The position numbers and the translations under genes are program-made. Below are positions 1 through 6,372 of a DNA stretch of 9,567 nucleotides, piece by piece; the first letter of the stretch is position 1, and every line of letters begins with the position of its first letter. A model generated the notes under the pieces. That model was not told where the DNA came from and did not search any database. It saw only the letters and a list, made by a program, of their open reading frames with translations. Source of the DNA: Prado023 sp049688395. GTDB lineage: Bacteria > Actinomycetota > Actinomycetes > S36-B12 > CAIYMF01. The DNA is taken from assembly GCA_049688395.1 (NCBI GenBank), contig JBAVKQ010000010.1:1-9567 (forward strand), in the 5' to 3' direction.

Positions 1-1
1 C

Positions 2-55
2 GCCCAAGACACGCTGGCCACCCCGGCACCGGCCGGTCAACAAGAAGAACGCTGA
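2..55 (+). other. Possible C-terminal tail of an upstream protein (partial)
   Basis: Reading from base 2 gives an open frame of 17 codons (ending ...PAGQQEER) that stops at TGA 53-55. The stop sits inside the left arm of a strong hairpin (51-91), the usual place for a gene end plus terminator. The other two frames also stay open over this short stretch, so the frame choice rests only on the hairpin. I do not recognise the protein. The downstream stretch 101-124 (TTGACA followed by CTACATATCAG) faintly recalls the ends of IS110-type elements, which would make this the tail of another transposase, but that is only an impression. Confidence 0.25.
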
Positions 56-91
56 GCGCCCGCCCACGCCGATCGGCAGGCGGCGCTCAGC
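51..91. terminator. Long-armed hairpin, probable terminator
   Basis: GCTGAGCGCC (51-60) pairs perfectly with GGCGCTCAGC (82-91). The 21-nt spacer contains a second palindrome, GCCGATCGGC (68-77). There is no T-run after it, which is common for actinobacterial terminators. It lies just upstream of the IS5-family element and may end the truncated upstream gene. Confidence 0.45.
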
Positions 92-203
92 CACGCCCAC
101 TTGACAAACCCGCCTACATATCAGGGAGGCACTGATCTTCTCGGGTGTCCGGGGTGGCTCCGGGGCCGTGGGGTGGGGTTCGCGGGATGATGGGGTAGGT
201 CTC

Positions 204-1178
204 GTGAGCAGCTGAGTTTCACTGATGTGGAGTACGGCAACCGGCGGCGGGTCTCTCGCCGTGAGCGGTTCTTGGAGGCGATGGATGCCACGATTCCGTG
301 GGCCCGGTGGGTGGGGTTGATCGAGCCGCATTACTACGTCGATGGGCCGGGGAAGAAGGGCCGCAAGGCCAAGCCGGTGGAGACGATGCTGCGGATGTAC
401 CTGTTGCAGGTGTGGTTCTCGTTGTCCGATGAGGGTGCTGAGGATGCGATCTACGACTCGTATGCGATGCGCCGGTTCATGGGTCTGGACCTCGGCGTGG
501 AGCAGGTCCCCGATGCGACCACGCTGCTGGCGTTCCGGCACCTGATGGAGAAGCACGACCTGGGTGCGACGCTGTTGGCGGCTCAGAACGAGGTCTTCGA
601 GGAGCAGGGCTGGATCATGCGTGGCGGGTCGATCGTGGATGCCACGATCATCGCCGCACCCTCATCGACGAAGAACGCCACCGGGACCCGTGACCCGGAG
701 ATGCATCAGACGAAGAAGGGCAACCAGTGGTACTTCGCCGATGAAGTCCCACATCGGTGTCGATGCCGGCACCGGGTATGTCCACTTGGTCACCGTGACC
801 GCGGCGAACGTGCACGACCTGGACGAGGCCGTGCACCTGGTGCGCGCCGATGACGAGGTGGTCTACGCCGACGCCGGCTACCAAGGGGCGCAGAAACGCC
901 CCGAGATCGCCGACGACGAACACCTGTCGACGGTTCAGCGGCGGGTCGCGGCCCGCAAAGGGGTGTTGAAGACGATGGCCGCCCCGGACCGGGCCGCGGA
1001 GTCACGCAAGGCCTCCGTACGGGCCAAGGTGGAGCACCCGTTCCTGATCGTCCAACGCGATTTCGGGTTCACCAAGACCCGGTACCGCGGGATCACCAAG
1101 AACCGCAACCACCTACACATGCTCTTCGCCTCAGCGAACTGGCTGATGCGCGCCCGTGCCGTCGCCCTGACCGGGTGA
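204..1178 (+). pseudogene. IS5-family DDE transposase, two frameshifts
   Basis: The product is a DDE transposase of the IS5 group that would cut and join the IS ends. The N-terminal part reads EYGNRRRVSRRERFLEAMD, followed by the family's IEPHYY, ETMLRMYLLQVW and PDATTLLAFRHLMEKH blocks. The catalytic residues are all present but in different frames: D in GGSIVDATIIAAPSSTKN (about 627-670), D in VVYADAGYQG (about 862-885), and E in RAKVEHPFL (about 1020-1050). The family reads KGNQWYF(G/A)MKSHIGVDAG; here an extra base near 737-740 (TTCGCCGATGAAG) throws the frame after YFA. At the 5' end the natural start appears to be GTG 204, but GTGAGCAGCTGA lacks one base relative to the expected M-S-Q-L-S-F-T-D-V-E-Y, so the long frame is only open from about 191, with GTG 227 as a fallback start. 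The first open frame ends at 853; the second runs to TGA 1176-1178. Two opposite shifts make a working single protein unlikely. Confidence 0.85.
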
Positions 1179-1179
1179 C

Positions 1180-1254
1180 GGCAGGGCACCAGCCTGCCCG
1201 AAACCAGTCAGGAACCGGCCGGAGGGCCACCAACAGGGCGGATCCGGCCCTCCC
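1180..1254 (+). terminator. Two hairpins after the IS5 transposase
   Basis: Just after the TGA at 1176-1178 there is GGCAGG (1180-1185) pairing with CCTGCC (1193-1198) over a 7-nt loop. Further on, GGAGGGCC (1221-1228) pairs with GGCCCTCC (1246-1253). Neither has a T-run. They are the only structure seen in the 3' non-coding part of the element and may end its transcript or block read-through. Confidence 0.4.
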
Positions 1255-1338
1255 AGCACACTCGCAGGCCGAACGCCTGCCCATTGAGCCGGCCAGCGCG
1301 CCAGAGTGCCCGATGATCAGCGCTTCCTTAGCTTGCGA

Positions 1339-1707
1339 TTAAACCTTGAGGTGTTGGTTCTTGGCTTGCTTCAGGATCAGGTCGGTCGCCTCGGCGGCGA
1401 TGTCGCGCATCTGTGCAGTGATGGCGCGTAGCTGGCGGTCGTTGTCGATCCATCCTTGGTAGAGCTCAGCCTCGGTCTGGCTGAGCCTGCGTGTGACGGT
1501 CTTGCCGTTGACCTTGGCGGTCCATTGCCAGTAGGGGCCGTGCATCTGGGGCGGGTCGGCTCGACAGCGGCAGTTGGAGTTGGCGCAGCGGGTGTGGCGG
1601 TGGGTGATGCTGCCCGCGGCGATGTAGCCGACGTCGGCGAGTTGGGCGGCCAGAGCGCGGTAGCGACGCTGCAGGGCGGCCAGTCGTTGCGAGGTTGAGC
1701 GCGGCAT
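1339..1707 (-). CDS. Small Cys-rich IS accessory protein (DUF6788-like)
   Basis: This 122-residue protein is encoded inside the IS, divergent from the transposase. The N-terminal third (about 5-30) is a likely helix rich in Arg, Ala and Leu. C41, C46 and C48, with H36 and H38 nearby, form a possible small metal-binding knuckle. The segment MHGPYWQWTAKVNGKTVTRR (55-74) is the block I associate with DUF6788 proteins, and a charged helix follows. The start at 1707 is supported by AGGA 7 nt upstream (1715-1718). The stop codon is part of the left terminal repeat, so the gene fills its half of the element exactly. The function is unknown; a DNA-binding or regulatory helper of transposition is inference from the cysteines and location. 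The family call is from memory. Confidence 0.75.
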   Translation of the reverse strand: MPRSTSQRLAALQRRYRALAAQLADVGYIAAGSITHRHTRCANSNCRCRADPPQMHGPYWQWTAKVNGKTVTRRLSQTEAELYQGWIDNDRQLRAITAQMRDIAAEATDLILKQAKNQHLKV

Positions 1708-1770
1708 GTGGCGGTCCTTTCCGCTTCGGTGTGCTTGGGCGTGTCGAGTCGAGTCCCTCGCTCCCGCTCA

Positions 1771-1796
1771 GACAGTATAGCTACTGTCGCAGGAGG
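1771..1796. promoter_or_regulatory. Palindrome in the divergent IS promoter, plus transposase SD
   Basis: GACAGTA (1771-1777) and TACTGTC (1782-1788) are a perfect 7-bp inverted repeat with a 4-bp TAGC centre. It is AT-richer than its surroundings and overlaps a TATAGCT that could serve as a -10 box. Immediately after it, AGGAGG (1791-1796) is a perfect Shine-Dalgarno 4 nt before ATG 1801 (1 nt before ATG 1798). The placement, between the two divergent genes and just before the transposase SD, suggests an operator or an mRNA hairpin that limits transposase expression. No regulator is identified; the Cys-rich accessory protein is one candidate. Confidence 0.5.
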
Positions 1797-1800
1797 TATG

Positions 1801-2979
1801 ATGAGCGCTCCGGCCATTGCCAACCGATCTGTGCCGAGTCCCGCCTCGATGAGCCAGCTCATGGACTTCCGCGCGGGCCTGCACCGTTGCTGGACCGGCT
1901 GGGCCGACGCCGGCTTCGAGCTCACCGAGGCGGTGTTGTGCGCACCCGCGCCGGTGTCCTCGACACCGGCGCTGAGCTTGGAGCCGTGCTTCCGCCGTTC
2001 TCACGGCAGCCTCTACAAGGCGCTGCACCGAGGCGGGATCGACGCCGAGGCGATCCGGGACCTGCTGGTCACCCACCGGCCGGGCGACACCACCGCCGCC
2101 CAGATCCGGGACCTGGCCCACCGACTCGGCGAGTCCCAGACCACCGTCCCGGCGCCGACATTCTGCCTCGATGCCGGCTACGACCCGATCGCGCTGACCC
2201 ACGAACTCGCCGACGTCCGCGCGAACCTGGTGGTGCGGATCCGCGACGACCGGGTCTTCTACACCGACCCGGACCCCGCCGAGCCCGGTACGCTCGGGCG
2301 GCCCCGCCGCCACGGCGAGCGCCGCTCCTGCGCCGACCCCCAGTCCTGGCCGGCACCCAACCACGAGCAGACCACCGAAGACGACCGGTACGGCACCGTG
2401 CACGTCTCGGCCTGGCACAACCTGCACCCAAGGCTGGGCTGCCGCGGCCACTGGGCCGACTTCCAGCAGCCACCGATCGTGTCGGGCACCGTCGTGCGTG
2501 TCGACGTCCAGCACCTACCCAAACCGACCTCCCGATCCAAGAAGACGCTATGGCTGTGGGTCGCCGGACCCACCCCCGAACTCGACCTGTGCTGGCGCGG
2601 CTACCTGCGCCGCTTCGACATCGAACACACCTTCCGGTTCGCCAAGAACACCCTGGGCTGGACCACCCCAGCGGTGCGCACCCCCCAACAAGCCGACACC
2701 TGGACCTGGCTGATCATCGCTGCCTACACCCAACTCAGACTCGCCCGCGGCCTCGTCGAAGACCAACGACTGCCCTGGGAACGACGCGCCAAACCCGGTC
2801 GGCTCACCCCCGCCCGGGTCCGGCGCGGGTTTCGACGACTTGTCCCAGCACTAGGCACGCCCGCCAGTCCACCGAAAACCCAGACCCCCGGTCCCGAACG
2901 GCCCCGCGGCAGCCGCACCGGGCCACGCACCCGCCACCCCCGATCAAGAAGGCCGCCTGAACAACCCACCAAGGCTTAA
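1801..2979 (+). CDS. DDE transposase, internally deleted (likely inactive)
   Basis: The frame encodes 392 residues from ATG 1801, which follows a perfect AGGAGG. Recognisable blocks are SLEPCFRRSHGSLYKAL (59-75), the second catalytic-type Asp in FCLDAGYDP (D124), VVRIRDDRVFYTDP (144-157), LPKPTSRSKKTLWLW (239-253), and the Glu of RFDIEHTFRFAKNTLGW (E275), then RTPQQADTWTWLI. In full-length relatives as I remember them, roughly 60-70 residues carrying the first Asp (V-D-x-S-x-W-P-R type) lie between the RP and the DTTAAQI. Here these abut as THRPGDTTAAQI (about nt 2075-2105), an in-frame deletion that would leave the DDE triad incomplete. Near the C-terminus the family-like ending PPIKKAA with its own TGA (2958-2960) is one frame away; C5 at 2937-2941 where C6 would keep frame explains this, and the frame runs on to the TAA in the terminal repeat. 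Confidence 0.8.
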   Translation: MSAPAIANRSVPSPASMSQLMDFRAGLHRCWTGWADAGFELTEAVLCAPAPVSSTPALSLEPCFRRSHGSLYKALHRGGIDAEAIRDLLVTHRPGDTTAAQIRDLAHRLGESQTTVPAPTFCLDAGYDPIALTHELADVRANLVVRIRDDRVFYTDPDPAEPGTLGRPRRHGERRSCADPQSWPAPNHEQTTEDDRYGTVHVSAWHNLHPRLGCRGHWADFQQPPIVSGTVVRVDVQHLPKPTSRSKKTLWLWVAGPTPELDLCWRGYLRRFDIEHTFRFAKNTLGWTTPAVRTPQQADTWTWLIIAAYTQLRLARGLVEDQRLPWERRAKPGRLTPARVRRGFRRLVPALGTPASPPKTQTPGPERPRGSRTGPRTRHPRSRRPPEQPTKA

Positions 2980-2991
2980 TCGCAAGCTAAG

Positions 2992-3252
2992 ACAGCGGGT
3001 TCATGTGGTTGGGCGGTCAGCGGGTCCCAGAAGAGGATCAGCATGTCGATCCCACCCTCGACGATGGCGGCCCCGATCTGCAGGTCCCCCCCAGGGGCCG
3101 CTGCGCATCCGTTCCACCGGAAGGGCAAGGGCTTGGCTGAGCAGTTGACCGGTGGTGCGGGCCAACGTGTCCCGGTTGAACAGGGCCCAGGCCTGCAGGT
3201 CGTCCTTGCCGTGGTCGTGGGCAACAAGGGCCACGGTCGGTGAGTACTGCAT
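2992..3252 (-). pseudogene. mgsA: Methylglyoxal synthase fragment, cut by the IS
   Basis: Intact MgsA turns dihydroxyacetone phosphate into methylglyoxal, bypassing lower glycolysis. Reading from ATG 3252 the protein begins MQYSPTVALVAHDHGKDDLQ, with the family's ALVAHD start. It continues to RTTGQLLSQALALPVERM and RSGPWGG, then must change frame to read DLQIGAAIVEGGIDMLILFW followed by DPLTAQPHEPAV, a clear match to the SGPxGGDQQIG and FFWDPLxxxPHDPDV motifs. There are three defects. (1) A G-run (minus strand; C7 at 3086-3092) is one short of the frame-keeping length. (2) The phosphate-binding loop, normally LYATGTTG, is reduced to ARTTG, about six residues short. (3) After PHEPAV the IS right repeat begins, so the last third of the enzyme is lost and the frame ends on a TAA in the repeat. 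The missing C-terminus is not found on the far side of either IS in this window. Start support is weak. Confidence 0.87.
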
Positions 3253-3330
3253 GACCGCAACTCTGACGGACGGACGTGGCCGCGGACCGGCGCCAGGGTG
3301 ACCAGCGCGTCACATCTGTCGAGGATCGCC

Positions 3331-3364
3331 GAGCCCTCATGGTGCGAGCGTGGCGGTGGGGCTC
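3331..3364 (-). terminator. Hairpin directly after the membrane-protein gene
   Basis: GAGCCC (3331-3336) pairs with GGGCTC (3359-3364), directly adjoining the stop codon of the minus-strand membrane protein (3365-3367). The loop is 22 nt and there is no U-tract, so it is a modest candidate for the end of the glycan operon transcript. The rest of the gap to the mgsA fragment holds nothing I recognise. Confidence 0.3.
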
Positions 3365-4135
3365 TCAGTAGCTGTTTGCCCGGGCGCGGGCGAAGCGCAT
3401 GACTCCGCCGGACAGGGTGCTGAAGGTGCTGTTCTGCAGGCGTAGGCCCAGGAAGAGCACGATGGTGGTCGAGGCGCTGATGAGGTCGTTGATGCTCATC
3501 GCCAGCAGCGCGATGAGCAACGTCAGTGCCCCGAGCGAGGAGATGAGTCCCCCGACCTCGGCGGACACGACCCGGGAGCGGACCCGGAGGTGTGTGGCGA
3601 CGTGCTCCTTGGCCCGGCCGAGTTCGACGTAGCTTCGCTGCTTTGCCTGTTGTCGGGTGAACAGGCGCCCGAGCGCTTCTGCCAGGACGGCGACCAGCAG
3701 GAGGTTGACCATGCCGAACATCGGCGCGAGAACGACGAAGTAGGCAGCCATCGCCAGCATCTGGGTCAGGGAGGTCAATACGTTGACCAGTTCGAGGCCC
3801 AGCGCCCACTGCCAGCTCTCGATGTGGGGGGGATGAGTGCGGTCCGAGGACCGGAACACGGCTTCGAAGAAGGTGACGCGGTAGGTTCGCTGTGCGTAGT
3901 GCGCGACCCGGGTGGCCAGGAACAGCAGCACGAACAGCGCGAGCTGCGGGGCAAGGTGGGTCAGTTCGGACACGCGCTCCTTGGTGATGATCTCGGTGAA
4001 GATCTTGGCCACCATCAGCTCAGTCAGCGGGATCGCCGCACCGACCATCACCAGGGCGAGCAACTGCCAGCGGTGGCGTCCGCCGGGGATGAGGCTGCGA
4101 CACGAACCTGCCAGCGCCCTGGCCAACTCCAGCAT
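3365..4135 (-). CDS. ABC-exporter-like transmembrane protein without ATPase
   Basis: This 256-residue membrane protein has hydrophobic stretches at about 24-50, 58-82, 113-133, 134-156, 194-213 and 216-235, the spacing of the six-helix core of type I (exporter) ABC transmembrane domains. The first one (LLALVMVGAAIPLTELMVAK) has the typical start of such a domain. Cytoplasmic loops are basic, e.g. TRQQAKQRSYVELGRAKEHV (160-179). No Walker A, signature or Walker B motif is present, and the protein stops soon after the last helix (LSGGVMRFARARANSY), about 50 residues shorter than a usual TMD. It could be a stand-alone membrane subunit using an ATPase encoded elsewhere, or the stump of a TMD-ATPase fusion. 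ATG 4135 lies 3 nt after the TAA of the upstream gene, so translation is probably coupled. Export or assembly of the glycan made by its partner is inference. Confidence 0.75.
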   Translation of the reverse strand: MLELARALAGSCRSLIPGGRHRWQLLALVMVGAAIPLTELMVAKIFTEIITKERVSELTHLAPQLALFVLLFLATRVAHYAQRTYRVTFFEAVFRSSDRTHPPHIESWQWALGLELVNVLTSLTQMLAMAAYFVVLAPMFGMVNLLLVAVLAEALGRLFTRQQAKQRSYVELGRAKEHVATHLRVRSRVVSAEVGGLISSLGALTLLIALLAMSINDLISASTTIVLFLGLRLQNSTFSTLSGGVMRFARARANSY

Positions 4136-4138
4136 GGA

Positions 4139-6160
4139 TTAGCGCTTGGCCTTCCCTGGCTTGCTGGGCTTGCTGGTCTTTGCCGGCTTGCTGGCCGTGG
4201 CCCTGTTGCCCGCAGCCTTCTTGCCCTGGGTTCGACCAGCGTCGAGGACGTGGGCCACGGCGACCCGCATGTGCCTCTCGACGCGGTCCTTGACCTCGTC
4301 GCTGACCCGGATGTCGCGCACGATTCCGCCAAGGTCACCCCACCGGCGCAGGTCCAGTCCGACGACCTGCGGGTTCACCACCTCGACCCCGGCCCCGAGG
4401 GCATAGTCCGCGTACTTGATCCCGGAGCCGTGGACTCGGTCCTCGAAGCCGTCGAAGGTGACCAGGCCGCAGGGGATCGCATAGGACTGGCATGCGGTCA
4501 TCACATGCATCGCGCTGGTGATCACCGCGTCATAGGAAGCCAGTGTGCGCAGGAAGGCTTCGATATCAGCGGTCCGGCTCATCAGCACGGACAGCTCATC
4601 GATGTGGTCGGGCAGGTCGATCGGGGCGTTGCGGTGCGAGTGGTGGCGAACCAGGGCGATCCGCCCGTTGGTGCTGCCGCGCTCGATGGGCAGCAGGCGG
4701 GAGACCAGCACGCCGGGGTCACCGAACTCAGTGATCTTCGGCCCGCCGGACGTGCGCAGTGCGCCAGCGGTGATGGGACCTCGAACCGAGATGTACTGGG
4801 CTGTGCGCGCCAACTCGATGTCGTCGCGGGAGATCCCGGTGCCGACCACGATCGCGCTCGGGCGGATGAAGCGGCCGATCGATCCCAGGGCGATCAGGTG
4901 GGGCTTGTTGGTGGCCTTGGTCACTGGCTGGAGCCTGAGGTTGGCCTCGGAGTAGTGTCCCACCGCCAGCGGGCTGAGCCAGTCCCCGAAGTTGCCGGGG
5001 AACGGCTTGGACCACCAGCCTAGGCGGATCGTCTGATCGCTGCCACGTGCGCTGTGCTCGAGGAACGCCTCGGCGACCTCAATGTTCACCTGGTCGCGCT
5101 CGGTGGCCAGGTACCGGTTGTCGAAGTGCCGGCGAGCACGGTCGAACTCGTGGCGGTCCCCGCCCATCCCCGCGCCGAGGATCGTGTTGAGAGTGCCGGC
5201 ACGGTCCGGGTCCAGGCCCTTCTGGGAGTCCCCAGTCAGGGCACCGGTGACGCCCAGGGTGTCGACGATGCGACGCATCGGTCGGCGCGCCGCCTCGGGC
5301 AGGGCTTTCTCGAGCTTCTTCGCCTGGCGTAGCGCCTTCTTGCGTGAGCTCGTCGAGGCCGGCTGGGTGGGGTGTTGGGCGACCTTGTCCTTGAAGTGCG
5401 CGACGTTCCCGCTGGACCCAAACACGAAGAACGCCTCGGGCGACGCGGGACCCGAGCCGGTGCTGCGGCGCACGACCGCGGTCGAGGGGATCATCTGGAA
5501 GCTCAGGTGCGCCGCGTTGGCCCGCCAGGCCTCCTCCAGGAAGTAGTCGTCGGTGGCCCGCAGGTCCGAGCGCTGCTCGAGTGCGAAGGCATCATCGACG
5601 AGCTTGCGCCCCTGGGCGGTGGCGTTGACACCCCAGAACGAGGGTTCCCAGAACCGGGCGCGGTTCTGGTAGCCGATCTGCAGCGGCGTGCGGAAGCTGC
5701 GCTGGAACCCGATCAGGTCCGCAGTGGAATCGCGCACGTAGTCGGGCAGGTGAGTGATGCGGCAGTCCACATCGATCCAGAACACCATCGCCTCGGGGTA
5801 CTGCTGGCAGGCATCGCGGATGAAGCCGATCTTGCGCCGAGTGACGTCAGCCCAATCCGCACCGTCGGCACGGTCGACCTCGAGCAGTTGGTGGGCCAGG
5901 CCCAGGGCCTCCAACTGACCCCGCAACTCCCGCGCGTGCCGTGCGTAGTAGTCGTCGGGGGTGTGGAACGAACAGATCACGGCCTCGCGCGTGACTGCGG
6001 TGGACCTTTCCGCAGCAGGCCGATCCGCGGGCACGAGGTGCATGGCTTGGTGCTCGGGCCGCGGGAATCCACGCAGCAGAGCGCCGTTGCCGTAGGCAGC
6101 GCTGTCGCGGGCGGTACTGCCGTGGCTCGAACTTGCGTGGGTCGGCACAGTCATCGACAT
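4139..6160 (-). CDS. Glycosyltransferase-like + polysaccharide pyruvyltransferase fusion
   Basis: This large two-domain enzyme has 673 residues from ATG 6160. Residues about 58-245 resemble a nucleotide-sugar glycosyltransferase fold: a start REAVICSFHTPDDYY, the DxD-type metal site in MVFWIDVDCRI (D130, D132), and TDDYFLEEAW near its end. A Lys/Ala/Arg-rich helical linker (about 272-300) follows. Residues about 378-600 are polysaccharide pyruvyltransferase-like (CsaB/WcaK type): GWWSKPFPGNFGDWLSP, VVGTGISRDD, ISVRGPITAGALR, EFGDPGVLVSRLLP, RIALVRHHSH, and YDAVITSAMHVMTACQSYAIP. The likely reaction is transfer of a sugar and of a ketal pyruvate from PEP onto a cell-wall or capsular glycan; the acceptor is unknown. 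The last 29 residues are Lys/Pro/Ser-rich (SKPAKTSKPSKPGKAKR), a basic tail that may hold it to an anionic polymer or membrane. Start: the frame is open to GTG 6349 (736 residues), but the extra 63 residues are low-complexity and unlike a domain; ATG 6160 or 6154 is preferred, with no strong SD for either. It heads a two-gene operon. Confidence 0.85.
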   Translation of the reverse strand: MSMTVPTHASSSHGSTARDSAAYGNGALLRGFPRPEHQAMHLVPADRPAAERSTAVTREAVICSFHTPDDYYARHARELRGQLEALGLAHQLLEVDRADGADWADVTRRKIGFIRDACQQYPEAMVFWIDVDCRITHLPDYVRDSTADLIGFQRSFRTPLQIGYQNRARFWEPSFWGVNATAQGRKLVDDAFALEQRSDLRATDDYFLEEAWRANAAHLSFQMIPSTAVVRRSTGSGPASPEAFFVFGSSGNVAHFKDKVAQHPTQPASTSSRKKALRQAKKLEKALPEAARRPMRRIVDTLGVTGALTGDSQKGLDPDRAGTLNTILGAGMGGDRHEFDRARRHFDNRYLATERDQVNIEVAEAFLEHSARGSDQTIRLGWWSKPFPGNFGDWLSPLAVGHYSEANLRLQPVTKATNKPHLIALGSIGRFIRPSAIVVGTGISRDDIELARTAQYISVRGPITAGALRTSGGPKITEFGDPGVLVSRLLPIERGSTNGRIALVRHHSHRNAPIDLPDHIDELSVLMSRTADIEAFLRTLASYDAVITSAMHVMTACQSYAIPCGLVTFDGFEDRVHGSGIKYADYALGAGVEVVNPQVVGLDLRRWGDLGGIVRDIRVSDEVKDRVERHMRVAVAHVLDAGRTQGKKAAGNRATASKPAKTSKPSKPGKAKR

Positions 6161-6359
6161 GCCTGCACCGTCCACCCCCGGAATGGATTCCCCGAGACGC
6201 CGCGGCGAGCCGTGGGCGAAGGTCCGATGAACGCCTGTCGGTGCTCCGCCACGCCCTGACCGGGCCCCGCCTCCGGCTCCCACGGACCACGACGAGGAGC
6301 CGGCCCACGAGGCCATCGCCTGTTCACCGTGAATCAACTCCTGCGCCACGTGGCCGTCC

Positions 6360-6372
6360 TAGGGTGCCCGGT
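6360..6372 (+). promoter_or_regulatory. Leaderless promoter -10 for the 71-aa gene
   Basis: TAGGGT (6360-6365) lies exactly 7 nt before ATG 6373, the arrangement of a TANNNT -10 box whose transcript starts at the A of ATG. No SD is present. The box is part of a CCTAGG palindrome (6358-6363), so the opposite strand shows TAGGAC 6 nt before GTG 6349, a weaker mirror image that could serve the divergent glycan operon. No clear -35 is seen. Confidence 0.55.

Larger units (their letters stand above)
125..1327 (+). mobile_element. IS5-family insertion sequence, degraded, about 1.2 kb
   Basis: The ends are imperfect inverted repeats: GGAGGCACTGATC at 125-137 and, on the other strand, GGAAGCGCTGATC (1315-1327 reversed), 11 of 13 identical; a further CGGG match follows after a 2-nt gap. 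The 1203-bp length and one transposase-like gene fit the IS5 group. The flanking tetranucleotides are TCAG (121-124) and TTAG (1328-1331). IS5-group elements duplicate a YTAR target, so TTAG fits and TCAG would be a one-base-changed copy. The right-hand TTAG is also the outer end of the next element's inverted repeat, so IS5 may have landed in that repeat. The boundaries are inferred from the repeat alone. Confidence 0.7.
1327..2991. mobile_element. Two-gene IS with 21-bp terminal inverted repeats
   Basis: The left end 1327-1347 and the reversed right end 2971-2991 match at 20 of 21 positions; the shared core is TTAGCTTGCGATTAA. The element is about 1665 bp and carries a DDE transposase on the plus strand and a small accessory ORF on the minus strand, divergently arranged around a 90-bp centre. 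As read, both frames end at a TAA that lies within the terminal repeats (1339-1341 and 2977-2979). No target duplication is visible: the left flank is the end of the IS5-family element and the right flank is the interior of an mgsA-like gene. The transposase belongs to the group often annotated in actinobacteria as NF041680-type putative transposase (family from memory). The transposase is internally deleted, so this copy probably cannot move on its own. Confidence 0.88.

Noticed and set aside
101..124. TTGACA as a promoter for the IS5 transposase
   Set aside because: No -10-like hexamer at 16-19 nt spacing; the only TA-rich bases (TACATA, 115-120) are much too close.
1..124. Missing mgsA C-terminus on the far side of the IS pair
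   Set aside because: All three minus-strand frames of 1-124 were read; none resembles the expected MgsA ending.
725..745. Programmed -1/+1 frameshift in the IS5 transposase
   Set aside because: No slippery heptamer or following stem-loop seen at the switch, and a second break at the 5' end points to decay or error.
1695..2960. A 421-codon frame overlapping the transposase
   Set aside because: It is Arg/Pro-rich shadow sequence apart from its last few codons (PPIKKAA), which are the displaced true C-terminus of the transposase.
3256..3809. Minus-strand frame upstream of mgsA reading ILDRCDALVTLAPVRG
   Set aside because: The short stretch looks protein-like but most of the frame is antisense-phase shadow of the membrane-protein gene, with no start signal or recognisable domain.
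3590..5023. A 477-codon plus-strand open frame
   Set aside because: It is antisense to the glycan operon, whose minus-strand frames carry clear domain motifs; the plus frame has no recognisable motif and is an effect of high GC.
5372..6259. A 295-codon plus-strand open frame
   Set aside because: It is antisense to the glycosyltransferase-like domain and composed of Gly/Val/Asp-rich sequence typical of a shadow frame.
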